Assembly (NCBI GenBank): GCA_041168905.1
Contig: JBEEJZ010000005.1
Location: 57,340-121,339, forward strand
From: JBEEJZ01 sp041168905
GTDB taxonomy: Bacteria > Pseudomonadota > Gammaproteobacteria > Burkholderiales > Burkholderiaceae_C
Length of the DNA: 64,000 nt
Direction: 5' to 3'
The position numbers and the translations under genes are program-made. How positions within the stretch are numbered: position 1 is the first letter of the stretch; each line of letters begins with the position of its first letter. The notes beneath the pieces were generated by a model, which saw nothing but the letters and a program-made list of their open reading frames with translations, did no database searches and had not been told where the DNA came from. Positions 7,835 to 15,977 of the stretch are shown in pieces.

Positions 7835-8698
7835 ATGTCTGTGATTGAACTTGTCAGTGAAACCATGCGATGTCATGTCGCCCCGGAGGTTGGGGGCTGC
7901 ATCATGGGCCTGTGGCGCGGCGATATTCCTGTGCTTCGCTCGGTGACCGGCGCGCATTACCCAACGGCGCTGAATGCCGGCAGTTACCCGCTGGTTCCCT
8001 ATTCCAATCGCATTGACCAGGGGCGGTTTGTTTGGGACGGGCAGCCACACACCCTGACGATCAGCACCGTGCACCCGCCGCACGCCATCCACGGCGTGGG
8101 CTATCAAAAACCCTGGCGCGTGCGTTACCAGCAAGAGGACATGGTGGTGCTGGCGCTCACGCACCTGGCTGACGAGCACTGGCCTTTTTCTTTTGAGGTG
8201 ACTCAGCAGTTCTTGCTGTCCCCCAGCGGGTTGAACCTGCGCATGCGCATCATCAACTTGAGCGACCTGACCGTGCCCGCTGGCCTGGGCTGGCACCCAA
8301 ACTTTGTGAAACGTGCCGGCAGCCACATCACCTTCGAGGCCAATGGCCGTTGGGAAATGGGAGCCGATTTGCTGCCCACCCACCGCGCAAGTTCTTATGG
8401 GCTGGATGATGATTGCGCAGGGCTGGAGGTGGATCACTGCTTTGATTTGTGGGCCGGTGTGGTGCACCTGCGCGACGAACTGCTGCATTCCCGCATCAGC
8501 TCCGACCTGAACCGGCTGGTGGTGTTTACTCACCCCAGCCAGGACATCGTGGCCATTGAGCCGGTGAGCCATGTCAACAATGCCCTGGGCTTGATCGCTA
8601 GTTCTGGTGCAAGTGCCGAGGACCTGGGCTTGCGCTTGTTGGCGCCGGGCGGTGTCATGACTGCTGAAATGAATTTGATTGTGGAGAACGTGCAATGA
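7835..8698 (+). CDS. Aldose 1-epimerase family protein
   Basis: The 287 residues resemble aldose 1-epimerases (mutarotases), beta-sandwich enzymes that interconvert alpha and beta sugar anomers. The visible elements are YPLVPYSNRI near the N-terminus, HAIHGVG (substrate histidine) and the later LGWHPNFVK and EPVSHVNNA blocks. ATG 7835 follows a CGGAGAA ribosome site; the longer open frame upstream runs into the amtB terminator. The stop overlaps the start of a sugar lactonase gene (ATGA at 8695-8698), so the two are translationally coupled and probably act on the same oxidised sugar pathway. The sugar is not known. Confidence 0.85.
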   Translation: MSVIELVSETMRCHVAPEVGGCIMGLWRGDIPVLRSVTGAHYPTALNAGSYPLVPYSNRIDQGRFVWDGQPHTLTISTVHPPHAIHGVGYQKPWRVRYQQEDMVVLALTHLADEHWPFSFEVTQQFLLSPSGLNLRMRIINLSDLTVPAGLGWHPNFVKRAGSHITFEANGRWEMGADLLPTHRASSYGLDDDCAGLEVDHCFDLWAGVVHLRDELLHSRISSDLNRLVVFTHPSQDIVAIEPVSHVNNALGLIASSGASAEDLGLRLLAPGGVMTAEMNLIVENVQ

Positions 8699-9612
8699 GC
8701 TGGCAAATCGTCAACCCTGTGCCCTGTGAACTGGGCGAATCGCCGTTCTGGCACCCCACCGAGAACATGCTTTACTGGGTGGATATTCCCGGCCAGAAAA
8801 TCCACCGGGCCAATGTGTTCATGGGCAGCGTTGAAGCCTGGGACATGCCGCTGGAGCCGGGCTGTATTGCGCCTGCCGCCAGCGGCGGCCTGGTGATTGC
8901 CTTGCGCGATGGCGTTTACCGGGCGCGCGAGTGGGGCGGTGCCATCAACCTGCTGCAGCGTTTTGATCACGATCCTGCCACCACCCGTTTCAACGACGGC
9001 AAGGCCGACCCGCAGGGGCGGCTGTGGGCGGGCACCATGTTCGAGCCGCGTACAGCGCCCAAGGGGGAGTTGTACTCGCTGGACTGCCGCGAAGGCCGTG
9101 CGCCCCTGGTGCAGCTGATGGCCACAGGTGCCACCATCGCCAACGGCGTAGCCTGGTCGCCAGACCAACGCACCGTGTACTGGACCGACACCACCCGCGC
9201 CCTGATCCAGGCCTGGAACTGGGACGCTGCCAGCAACACCATGACCGGGCAGCGCGTCTTCAAGCAGTTCCCACCCAAGCCTGCCAATCTGTCGTTTGAG
9301 ACGCGGCAGACCTATGGCGGTCGGCCCGACGGGGCCTCGGTGGACGTGGAAGGAAATTACTGGGTCGCCATGTTCGAGGGCCAGCGCATCGTCAAGCTCA
9401 GCCCCGGCGGTGACATCCTGGCCGAGCTGCCAGTGCCCGCCCAATGCCCCACCATGCCCTGCTTCGGTGGCGACGATGGCAAAACCCTGTTTGTGACCAC
9501 CGCCCGCCACGGGCGCAGTGCCGCCGAGCTTGAACTGTTCCCCCATTCGGGCTGCGTGTTCTCCACGCGGGTCGATGTGCCCGGCTTACCGGTCAACTTT
9601 TTTCGCGATTGA
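8695..9612 (+). CDS. SMP-30/gluconolactonase/LRE family sugar lactonase
   Basis: This six-bladed beta-propeller family hydrolyses sugar lactones such as glucono-, galactono- or arabinono-lactone with a divalent metal. The 305 residues contain the metal ligands in family context: the Glu of ELGESPFW, the Asn of ANGVAWSPD and the Asp of RPDGASVDVEGNYW, plus the FNDGKADPQGRLWAGTM blade. It is coupled by a 4-base overlap to the aldose epimerase, which would present the right anomer to a sugar dehydrogenase upstream of the lactonase. No sugar dehydrogenase is adjacent; a pentonate dehydratase is 15 kb away at 24539. Confidence 0.9.
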   Translation: MSWQIVNPVPCELGESPFWHPTENMLYWVDIPGQKIHRANVFMGSVEAWDMPLEPGCIAPAASGGLVIALRDGVYRAREWGGAINLLQRFDHDPATTRFNDGKADPQGRLWAGTMFEPRTAPKGELYSLDCREGRAPLVQLMATGATIANGVAWSPDQRTVYWTDTTRALIQAWNWDAASNTMTGQRVFKQFPPKPANLSFETRQTYGGRPDGASVDVEGNYWVAMFEGQRIVKLSPGGDILAELPVPAQCPTMPCFGGDDGKTLFVTTARHGRSAAELELFPHSGCVFSTRVDVPGLPVNFFRD

Positions 9613-9632
9613 ACCTCACCCAGGAAGCGGCC

Positions 9633-10790
9633 ATGCAAGCCCCACTTGAACATCTGATCGAACAGGTCCACGCTGCGTCCGCGCGAGGCACGACTCTGCG
9701 CATACGCGGGGGCGGCAGCAAGGACTTCCTGGGCATACCTTCGAGCGGGGAGGTCCTCGATACCCGTGGTCTGACCGGCATCGTCAGTTACGAGCCCAGT
9801 GAACTGGTGGTCACGGTGCGCGCTGGCACGCCGTTGGCGGAGCTGGAGGCCGTGCTGGCAGAGCAAGGCCAGTGCCTGCCTTTTGAGCCGCCTCACTACA
9901 GCCTGACGCCAGGGGCCGGCCCCGCCACGGTGGGTGGCATGGTGTCGGCGGGGCTGAGCGGCCCGGCGCGTGCCAGTGTGGGCTGCGTGCGCGACTACGT
10001 GCTGGGCGCGCAACTGCTCAATGGCCGCGGTGAGCTGCTCACCTTTGGTGGCCAGGTCATGAAAAACGTGGCCGGCTACGACGTGTCACGCGTGCTGGCG
10101 GGGGCCAGGGGCAGTTTGGGCGTGATCACCGAGGTCTCGCTCAAGGTGCTGCCCATGGTGCCGGCCGAGGCGACCCTGGTGTTCGAGTTGCCCCAGGCGC
10201 TAGCGCTGGAGCAGCTGCATCGCTGGGGTGCGCAGCCTTTGCCCCTCAATGCCAGTTGCTGGGTGTTGGACGATACGGCCGATCGCCCGAAAGAACTGCT
10301 GTTTGTGCGCCTGCGGGGCGCCATTGCTGCCGTGGAAGCTGCATGCCAGCGCCTGCTGGCCGAGTTGCCGGGCCAGCGCATGGACAACGCGGTGGCCGGC
10401 CCAGACTGGCAGGCCTGCCGCGATCTGCGACTGCCCTTTTTTGCGGCGCCACCTGCGTCAGGCCTGGCGCTTTGGCGCTTGAGCGTGGCCCAGACCGCGC
10501 CGGTACTGGACTTGCCCGGCCCGACGCTGGTCGAGTGGCACGGTGGCCTGCGCTGGGTGTGGGCTGCGCCCTCTGAGGCGAATCGCCTGCGTACCCTGGC
10601 CCAGAATGCCGGCGGTCATGCCACCCTGTTCTGGGCGCCCGGTGTTGCACCGGACGTGGCCTCAGACGCGGCTTCCGGGCTGCCACATCTGCGCCAAACG
10701 CCTGTGGCGCCCGCCGTGGCTGCCATACACCAGCGCCTGAAGGCCGAATTCGACCCCGCCGGCGTGTTCAATCCAGGCCAGGTGTTTTGA
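9633..10790 (+). CDS. glcE: Glycolate oxidase FAD-binding subunit GlcE
   Basis: GlcE is the second FAD-type subunit of the glycolate dehydrogenase GlcDEF, which oxidises glycolate to glyoxylate at the inner membrane. The 385 residues show the FAD_binding_4 pattern with IRGGGSKDFLG at the N-terminus, GAGPATVGGMVSAGLSGP, and GRGELLTFGGQVMKNVAGYD. The length fits GlcE (about 350-380), not GlcD (about 500). ATG 9633 is preceded by AGGAAG, while the alternative TTG 9609 overlaps the lactonase stop. Unusually, glcD and glcF are not next to it; the next gene is an unrelated membrane protein. Confidence 0.88.
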   Translation: MQAPLEHLIEQVHAASARGTTLRIRGGGSKDFLGIPSSGEVLDTRGLTGIVSYEPSELVVTVRAGTPLAELEAVLAEQGQCLPFEPPHYSLTPGAGPATVGGMVSAGLSGPARASVGCVRDYVLGAQLLNGRGELLTFGGQVMKNVAGYDVSRVLAGARGSLGVITEVSLKVLPMVPAEATLVFELPQALALEQLHRWGAQPLPLNASCWVLDDTADRPKELLFVRLRGAIAAVEAACQRLLAELPGQRMDNAVAGPDWQACRDLRLPFFAAPPASGLALWRLSVAQTAPVLDLPGPTLVEWHGGLRWVWAAPSEANRLRTLAQNAGGHATLFWAPGVAPDVASDAASGLPHLRQTPVAPAVAAIHQRLKAEFDPAGVFNPGQVF

Positions 10791-10806
10791 ATCGGGAGCT
10801 TGCCCC

Positions 10807-11571
10807 ATGCGCCGCATACGGCACCTGACCAGCCAGCACCGTACGCTGTCTACCAATCGCTTGTTGGGCGCAGTGCTGGCATTCACTGCGGGTGCCATCA
10901 ACGCCGGTGGTTTTTTGCTGGTGGGTATGTACACCTCGCACATGACGGGCTTTGCCTCCATGTTGGCCGACAACCTGGTGCTGGGCAACATGGCTTTGGT
11001 GCTGGGCGCACTGGGTGCCATGCTGGCTTTTGTGTCGGGGGCCGCATGCACGGCAGTGCTGGTGAACTGGGCTCGTGCCCATCATCTGCGCAGCGAATAC
11101 GCTTTGCCTTTGCTGCTCGAAGCTGGCCTTTTGCTGCTGTTTGGTCTGATTGGTGCTACCTTGAATCGGCAAACGCCCTTTGCCGTGCCGCTGGCGGTGC
11201 TGATCCTGGCCTTCACCATGGGCCTGCAAAATGCCCTCGTCACGAAGATCTCGTCGGCCCAAATTCGCACCACCCACATGACGGGCGTGATCACAGATCT
11301 GGGCATCGAGTTGGGCAAGATGCTTTACTGGAACCGAAGTTCTGCAGCCAAGTCAGACCTGCCCGGCACGCCAGCACACTATGTGCGCGCCAATCCTGCC
11401 AAGCTGCGTTTGTACGGCACCCTCTTGTCCATGTTTTTATGGGGCGGCGTAGTGGGGGCAGCGGGCTTCAAGTACGTCGGCTTTGTCTGGGTCATCCCCC
11501 TGGCCCTGTTGTTGCTGGCACTGTGCCTGCCTCCACTTTTGTGGGATGTGCGCCGGGGTTTGTTGCGCTAG
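10807..11571 (+). CDS. YoaK family (DUF1275) membrane protein
   Basis: The 254-residue protein has about six hydrophobic segments and the DUF1275 features AGAINAGGFLLVGMYTSHMTG near the start and MGLQNALVTKISSAQIRTTHMTG in the middle. The repeated SHMTG/THMTG elements are characteristic of the family. Its function is unknown; an inner-membrane transporter-like role is usually assumed. It follows glcE by 16 bases and may be co-transcribed. Confidence 0.88.
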   Translation: MRRIRHLTSQHRTLSTNRLLGAVLAFTAGAINAGGFLLVGMYTSHMTGFASMLADNLVLGNMALVLGALGAMLAFVSGAACTAVLVNWARAHHLRSEYALPLLLEAGLLLLFGLIGATLNRQTPFAVPLAVLILAFTMGLQNALVTKISSAQIRTTHMTGVITDLGIELGKMLYWNRSSAAKSDLPGTPAHYVRANPAKLRLYGTLLSMFLWGGVVGAAGFKYVGFVWVIPLALLLLALCLPPLLWDVRRGLLR

Positions 11572-11610
11572 ACCAGCTGAGGTCGAGGGCCGAACCAGGC
11601 GCCCTGGGGA

Positions 11611-12096
11611 TCAAATTGACAGCGCCGCCTCAATGTCCCCCTCCAGGCTTTGCGGGGTGTCGGTCGGGGCGTAGCGCTTGATGACCTGCCCGTCTCGGCC
11701 CACAAGAAACTTGGTGAAGTTCCATTTGATCGCCTGCGTGCCCAGCAGGCCCGGTGCTTCAGCAGTCAGCCAGCGGTACAGGGGGTGGGCGCCGCTGCCG
11801 TTGACCTCGATCTTGGCCATCATGGCAAAGGTCACGCCGTAGTTGCGCTGGCAAAACTCGGCAATCTCGTCGTTGCTGCCTTTGTCCTGCGCGCCAAACT
11901 GGTTACACGGAAAGCCCAGCACCACCAGGCCCCGGTCTGCATAGCGCTGGTGCAGCGCCTCCAGCCCCGCCAGTTGGGGTGTGAAGCCGCAAGCACTGGC
12001 GGTGTTGACGATGAGTAGCAACTGGCCCTCATACTGCTTGAGCGGTACGGGTTTGCCGGTGATGTCGATCGCTTCGAAGTCGTACACAGAGCTCAT
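11611..12096 (-). CDS. Glutathione peroxidase family protein (Cys-type)
   Basis: This thioredoxin-fold peroxidase reduces hydrogen or organic peroxides in the cytoplasm. The 161 residues include the peroxidatic Cys36 in NTASACGFTPQ (cysteine instead of selenocysteine), the FPCNQFGAQDKG block with the catalytic Gln, and KWNFTKFLV with the catalytic Trp and Asn. A second Cys lies in CNQF. Bacterial members often use thioredoxin rather than glutathione as reductant. The gene is 13 bases downstream of an EamA exporter on the same strand. Confidence 0.93.
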   Translation of the reverse strand: MSSVYDFEAIDITGKPVPLKQYEGQLLLIVNTASACGFTPQLAGLEALHQRYADRGLVVLGFPCNQFGAQDKGSNDEIAEFCQRNYGVTFAMMAKIEVNGSGAHPLYRWLTAEAPGLLGTQAIKWNFTKFLVGRDGQVIKRYAPTDTPQSLEGDIEAALSI

Positions 12097-12109
12097 GATG
12101 ATCCTTGGT

Positions 12110-12991
12110 TCATGAAGACAGGGCAGACAGTATCACCGCCAGCAAGATCAGGCTGCCACCCAGCAGGGTGCGCAAACTCAGCTCGCCCGCGCCCAGCAGC
12201 ACCGACGATACGCTGGCAAACACCACCTCGCTGAGCATGATGATGGAGGTGGTGCTGGTGCGCAAGCGGGCTGCACCATATTGCAGGGCCAGATTGGCGG
12301 CCAGAAAAACGCCACTCACTGCCGCAGCGATCAGCAGCCAGGTCAGGCCTATTGCAGGCGGCCCGACCACTTGGCCCAGCCCCCAGCCGGCACTTGCCAG
12401 GGCGGTGGACATCAGCGCACCCCCTGCAAACATGGCCAGCATGCGCGATTCGCCGGGCGTGTGCGCCAGCCGGTAGAGCAAAACATTGGTGAGGGCAAAA
12501 CACAAGCCACCCGCCAGGGCCAGGCCGTCGGCCAGGGATTGCGGCACCGGCCAGGGCGACTCGGGCGTCTTCAACACGACCACCATGCCGGCCAGCGCCA
12601 GCGCCAGTCGCAGCAAAGAATTCGCGGTGGGGCGCTCGCCAAGCAGCAGCCACGCCAGGAGCACCACCCAGGCGGGCATGAGGTAAAACAGCAGCACGGC
12701 CCGAACCACATCGCCACTGGTTACCGCCCAGTTGAAGCACACATTGGTAAGACCTGAGGCTGCCATCATCAACCACAGCATGGGGTGACGCAGCAGGCCG
12801 CGCCAGGCACCGGGACGCATGGACACCAGCCCCGCAGTGCCGATGACAAAGATGAAGGCCGTTGCCCACAGCGGATGCAGACCGTGGATTTGCAGTTCGC
12901 GCATGGGCCACCACGACACACCAAACACCAGCGCGTTGAACATCAGGGCCAGTGCGGGTAGCATGGCCCCGCGGGCAGATGATGCAGCCAT
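12110..12991 (-). CDS. EamA/DMT family transporter
   Basis: The 293 residues fold into about ten hydrophobic helices with two EamA repeats, beginning LPALALMFNALVFGVSWWPMRELQ. Members export amino acids and other metabolites from the cytoplasm; the substrate cannot be read from sequence. It sits between dedA (upstream, 7-base gap) and the glutathione peroxidase gene, all on the reverse strand and probably one transcript. Confidence 0.88.
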   Translation of the reverse strand: MAASSARGAMLPALALMFNALVFGVSWWPMRELQIHGLHPLWATAFIFVIGTAGLVSMRPGAWRGLLRHPMLWLMMAASGLTNVCFNWAVTSGDVVRAVLLFYLMPAWVVLLAWLLLGERPTANSLLRLALALAGMVVVLKTPESPWPVPQSLADGLALAGGLCFALTNVLLYRLAHTPGESRMLAMFAGGALMSTALASAGWGLGQVVGPPAIGLTWLLIAAAVSGVFLAANLALQYGAARLRTSTTSIIMLSEVVFASVSSVLLGAGELSLRTLLGGSLILLAVILSALSS

Positions 12992-12998
12992 GCCTGGC

Positions 12999-13631
12999 TT
13001 AGTTCAGCGTGTCCGGGCGATGGGCTTGTGCACTCTGGCGCTTTTTCCACCAACGCCAGGCCAGCCAGGCAAAGCCGATGCCCAGCAGGCCGAAGATGCC
13101 GTGCTGAAACTGGCGCAGCACGGAGAACATCCAGTCCCAGTTCTGGGCGCCAAAATAGCCCAGATAGACCCAGATCGGAACGCTGATCAGGGCAGCGAAC
13201 CCATCCATCAAGAACCATGTGGGGAAGCTGACCCGATGGCTCATGCCTGCAGAAAAGAAGACGGGAGTGCGCAGGCCGGGCAGAAAGCGAGCCACGAACA
13301 TGACCCACTTGCCGTACTTTTGAAACGCGTCTTGAGCGCTGGCAAAGCGTGCGGGCGTCAGGATTTTTCGAAAACCAGGCCATTGCTGGATGCGTTGACC
13401 ATACAGGCGGCCCAGTGTGAACATCAGCCCGTCACCGATCAGCACACCTGCCATGCCCACGGCAAACATGGTGTGAACATCGGCATGCCCTAGTCCTGCA
13501 ATCACACCCCCGGTGACCAGCGTCACGTCCTCAGGCACAGGAACGCCGAATCCGCAGATCAGCAGCATCACGAACACGGCAAGGTAGCCGTACTCGGTGA
13601 AAAGTGGCATCAGAAATTGGAAAACTTCCAT
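12999..13631 (-). CDS. DedA family membrane protein
   Basis: DedA (SNARE-associated/VTT) proteins are inner-membrane scramblase-like proteins; family members flip undecaprenyl phosphate or phosphatidylethanolamine and support membrane homeostasis. The 210 residues carry the family motifs GFGVPVPEDVTLVTGG near the N-terminus and VARFLPGLRTPVFFSAG in the middle, with four or five hydrophobic helices. It is the first gene of a three-gene reverse run and is divergent from alr. Confidence 0.92.
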   Translation of the reverse strand: MEVFQFLMPLFTEYGYLAVFVMLLICGFGVPVPEDVTLVTGGVIAGLGHADVHTMFAVGMAGVLIGDGLMFTLGRLYGQRIQQWPGFRKILTPARFASAQDAFQKYGKWVMFVARFLPGLRTPVFFSAGMSHRVSFPTWFLMDGFAALISVPIWVYLGYFGAQNWDWMFSVLRQFQHGIFGLLGIGFAWLAWRWWKKRQSAQAHRPDTLN

Positions 13632-13821
13632 GTGGGGTGGGCAACTGCTGGCGGGTCAGGGATGCCCGATCGCGGGTCGCGGCGCAGTGTAAAGCATTTG
13701 AGTCACCAGACTGTCACAGGGTGCATCGGGTGTTTCCCCAGTGTCAGTCTGTTCCATTCGGGACTTTGCGGCGCCGGTTTGCTGGCACACTTGAACCCGC
13801 CATTTTTTTGATTTGTCCATC

Positions 13822-14913
13822 ATGCCGCGTCCGATTCAGGCCACCATCCACCCCGGCGCCCTGCGCCACAATCTCAGCCGCGCCCGGCAAAATTTGCCCG
13901 ATGCCCGCCTATGGGCGGTGGTCAAGGCCAATGCTTACGGCCATGGCATCGAACGGGCTTTTGAGGGCCTGCGCGGGGCCGACGGCTTTGCCTTGCTGGA
14001 CCTGGACGAGGCCGAAAGGGTGCGTGCCCTGGGCTGGCGCGGGCCGATTTTGCTACTGGAAGGCGTGTTCGAGCAGCGTGACCTGGAGCTGTGCTCGCGC
14101 CTGGGGCTCTGGCACACCGTGCATTGCAGCGAGCAAATCGACATGCTGGCGACCCACAAGACCCATGTGGGGCACCGCGTCTTTTTGAAGATGAACTCGG
14201 GCATGAACCGGCTGGGTTTCCGTCCGGACCTGTACCGCGCCGCCTGGACCCGCTTGAACGCCTTGCCGCAGGTGGAGGAGATCTCGCTCATGACCCACTT
14301 CAGCGATGCGGATGCTGAGCATGAGCCTGGCATCACGCGTCAGGTTGCCACTTTCAAGGCCACCACCCAGGACCTGCCCGGCGAGCGCACCTTGAGCAAC
14401 AGCGCCGCCACCCTGCGTTACCCCGGCCTGCCGTCGGACTGGGTCAGACCCGGTATTGCGGTGTACGGCAGTGCGCCCGACTTTCCGGTTCACAGCGCGG
14501 CTGACTGGGGCCTGAAGCCCGCCATGACCCTGTGCGCTCGCGTCATCGGTATACAGGAGCTGATTGCCGGCGATGCTGTGGGCTATGGCTCCAGTTTTGT
14601 GGCCGATGCACCCATGCGCATCGGCGTGGTGGCCTGCGGTTATGCCGACGGCTACCCGCGCCATGCCCCCACCGGCACGCCCGTGCTGGTCGATGGGGTT
14701 CGAACTCGGGTGGTGGGACGGGTGAGCATGGACATGATCACTGTGGACCTGGGCCCGGTGCCCGCTGCTGGCATGGGCAGCGAGGTCACCTTGTGGGGGC
14801 GCGGTTCAGGTGGCACCGTGTTGCCGATCGACGAAGTGGCCCGTGCGGCAGGCACGGTGGGCTATGAGCTGATGTGCGCGCTGGCACCGCGTGTGCCCGT
14901 GGTGGTGGACTGA
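13822..14913 (+). CDS. alr: Alanine racemase
   Basis: Alr interconverts L- and D-alanine with PLP for peptidoglycan synthesis. The 363 residues contain K35 in WAVVKANAYGHG (Schiff-base lysine) and Y255 in VGYGSSF (second catalytic base), plus the substrate loop VGRVSMDM. ATG 13822 is chosen over TTG 13813 because MPRPIQATIHPGAL fits the family N-terminus; a good ribosome site is not evident. The preceding 190 bases are a divergent promoter region shared with dedA. Confidence 0.95.
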   Translation: MPRPIQATIHPGALRHNLSRARQNLPDARLWAVVKANAYGHGIERAFEGLRGADGFALLDLDEAERVRALGWRGPILLLEGVFEQRDLELCSRLGLWHTVHCSEQIDMLATHKTHVGHRVFLKMNSGMNRLGFRPDLYRAAWTRLNALPQVEEISLMTHFSDADAEHEPGITRQVATFKATTQDLPGERTLSNSAATLRYPGLPSDWVRPGIAVYGSAPDFPVHSAADWGLKPAMTLCARVIGIQELIAGDAVGYGSSFVADAPMRIGVVACGYADGYPRHAPTGTPVLVDGVRTRVVGRVSMDMITVDLGPVPAAGMGSEVTLWGRGSGGTVLPIDEVARAAGTVGYELMCALAPRVPVVVD

Positions 14914-14938
14914 GCGTTTCAGCGCGTCTGCAGGCGCT

Positions 14939-15847
14939 TCAGGAGCGCTTGCGCAAGCCCAGTGCCATCACGGTTCCCACCACCAGCAAGGCACCGGCCA
15001 GCTGGATCGGCGCCACCGCCTGTTCCAGAATCAACCAGGCCAAACCCAGCGCGAACACGGGCTCCACATTCATGATGGCTGAATTGCCCACTACCCCCAA
15101 GCGTGGCAGCACAGTGAACATGATGGTGAAGGCTGTGCCATACAAAAAGGTCAGCGCCCCCAGGCCCCACCAGCCTGCAGCTGCTTGTGGCAGATGAAAA
15201 CCACCCTGCGCCATCACGCCTGCAAGCGCCAGCAGACCGACCGTGCCCATGGTGGTGGCGGTGCGAACTCGGCCATCCAGGCCACCGGCTTCGTGCTGGG
15301 TCAGCACCAGTGCCAGCCCGAAAGTGGCTGATGCGGACAGTGCAAACGCTACGCCGGTCCCCATGCGTGCCCATTGGTCTGCGGCGCCCAGGCCGGAGGC
15401 CGCACCCGACACATCCAGCGCCAGGGCCAGGCCCAGCAGTATCAGCGGCATGGCCAGCACCACTGCCCGCTCGGGGCGCTGGCGGTACAGCGCCCAGGCC
15501 CAAAACGCGGTCCATAGCGGGTAACTGTTGAAGGCCAGCAGGGCCAGTGCCACAGGCAGGCGTGCCACGGCCGAGTACAGGCACAAGCTCTGCACCCCAA
15601 TCAGCAGGCCGATGGCGGGCAGGCTCCAGCGGTGCTGGGCCGTGAAAGTGGGCCGAACGCCCGCATTTATCGCCAGCAGCGTCACAACCAGTGCCGTGAC
15701 GGCACTGCGAAAGGCCACCGCCGTGGTCACGTCCACACCGTGGTTGAAGGCGATGCGCGCCGCGACGTGGTTGCCCCCCATCATCACGGCAATCAGCAGC
15801 AGAGTGGCAAAGGCAATGCCGGACAGGCGGCGCGTGGGTGCAGTCAT
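14939..15847 (-). CDS. EamA/DMT family transporter
   Basis: A second ten-helix EamA transporter of 302 residues with two repeats (LIAVMMGGNHVAARIAFNHGVD in the first and GALTFLYGTAFTIMFTVLPRLG in the second). The exported substrate is unknown. It is convergent with alr and divergent from radA, and so appears to be transcribed alone. It is clearly a different subgroup from the 12110 transporter. Confidence 0.88.
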   Translation of the reverse strand: MTAPTRRLSGIAFATLLLIAVMMGGNHVAARIAFNHGVDVTTAVAFRSAVTALVVTLLAINAGVRPTFTAQHRWSLPAIGLLIGVQSLCLYSAVARLPVALALLAFNSYPLWTAFWAWALYRQRPERAVVLAMPLILLGLALALDVSGAASGLGAADQWARMGTGVAFALSASATFGLALVLTQHEAGGLDGRVRTATTMGTVGLLALAGVMAQGGFHLPQAAAGWWGLGALTFLYGTAFTIMFTVLPRLGVVGNSAIMNVEPVFALGLAWLILEQAVAPIQLAGALLVVGTVMALGLRKRS

Positions 15848-15945
15848 GAAGGGCCCAGGGTGGCAGGTGAATGCCGCAAATTAAAGCACGCGCCAAAACA
15901 CCGGCCTGCCTGCACTGGCATGTGGCCTTCGGCTGGAGCTTGGCG

Positions 15946-15969
15946 TTTACTGGAAATACATCCAGTAAA
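15946..15969. promoter_or_regulatory. LexA-type (SOS) palindrome in front of radA
   Basis: TACTG-N10-CAGTA (15948-15967) is a perfect fit to the outer LexA positions and the dyad extends to TTTACTG and CAGTAAA. The fourth position is G/C (CTGG-N8-CCAG) rather than the usual T/A, so it is a slightly degenerate box. It ends 8 bases before the radA start and would cover its -10 region or leader. Confidence 0.5.
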
Positions 15970-15977
15970 CTGCTTTC

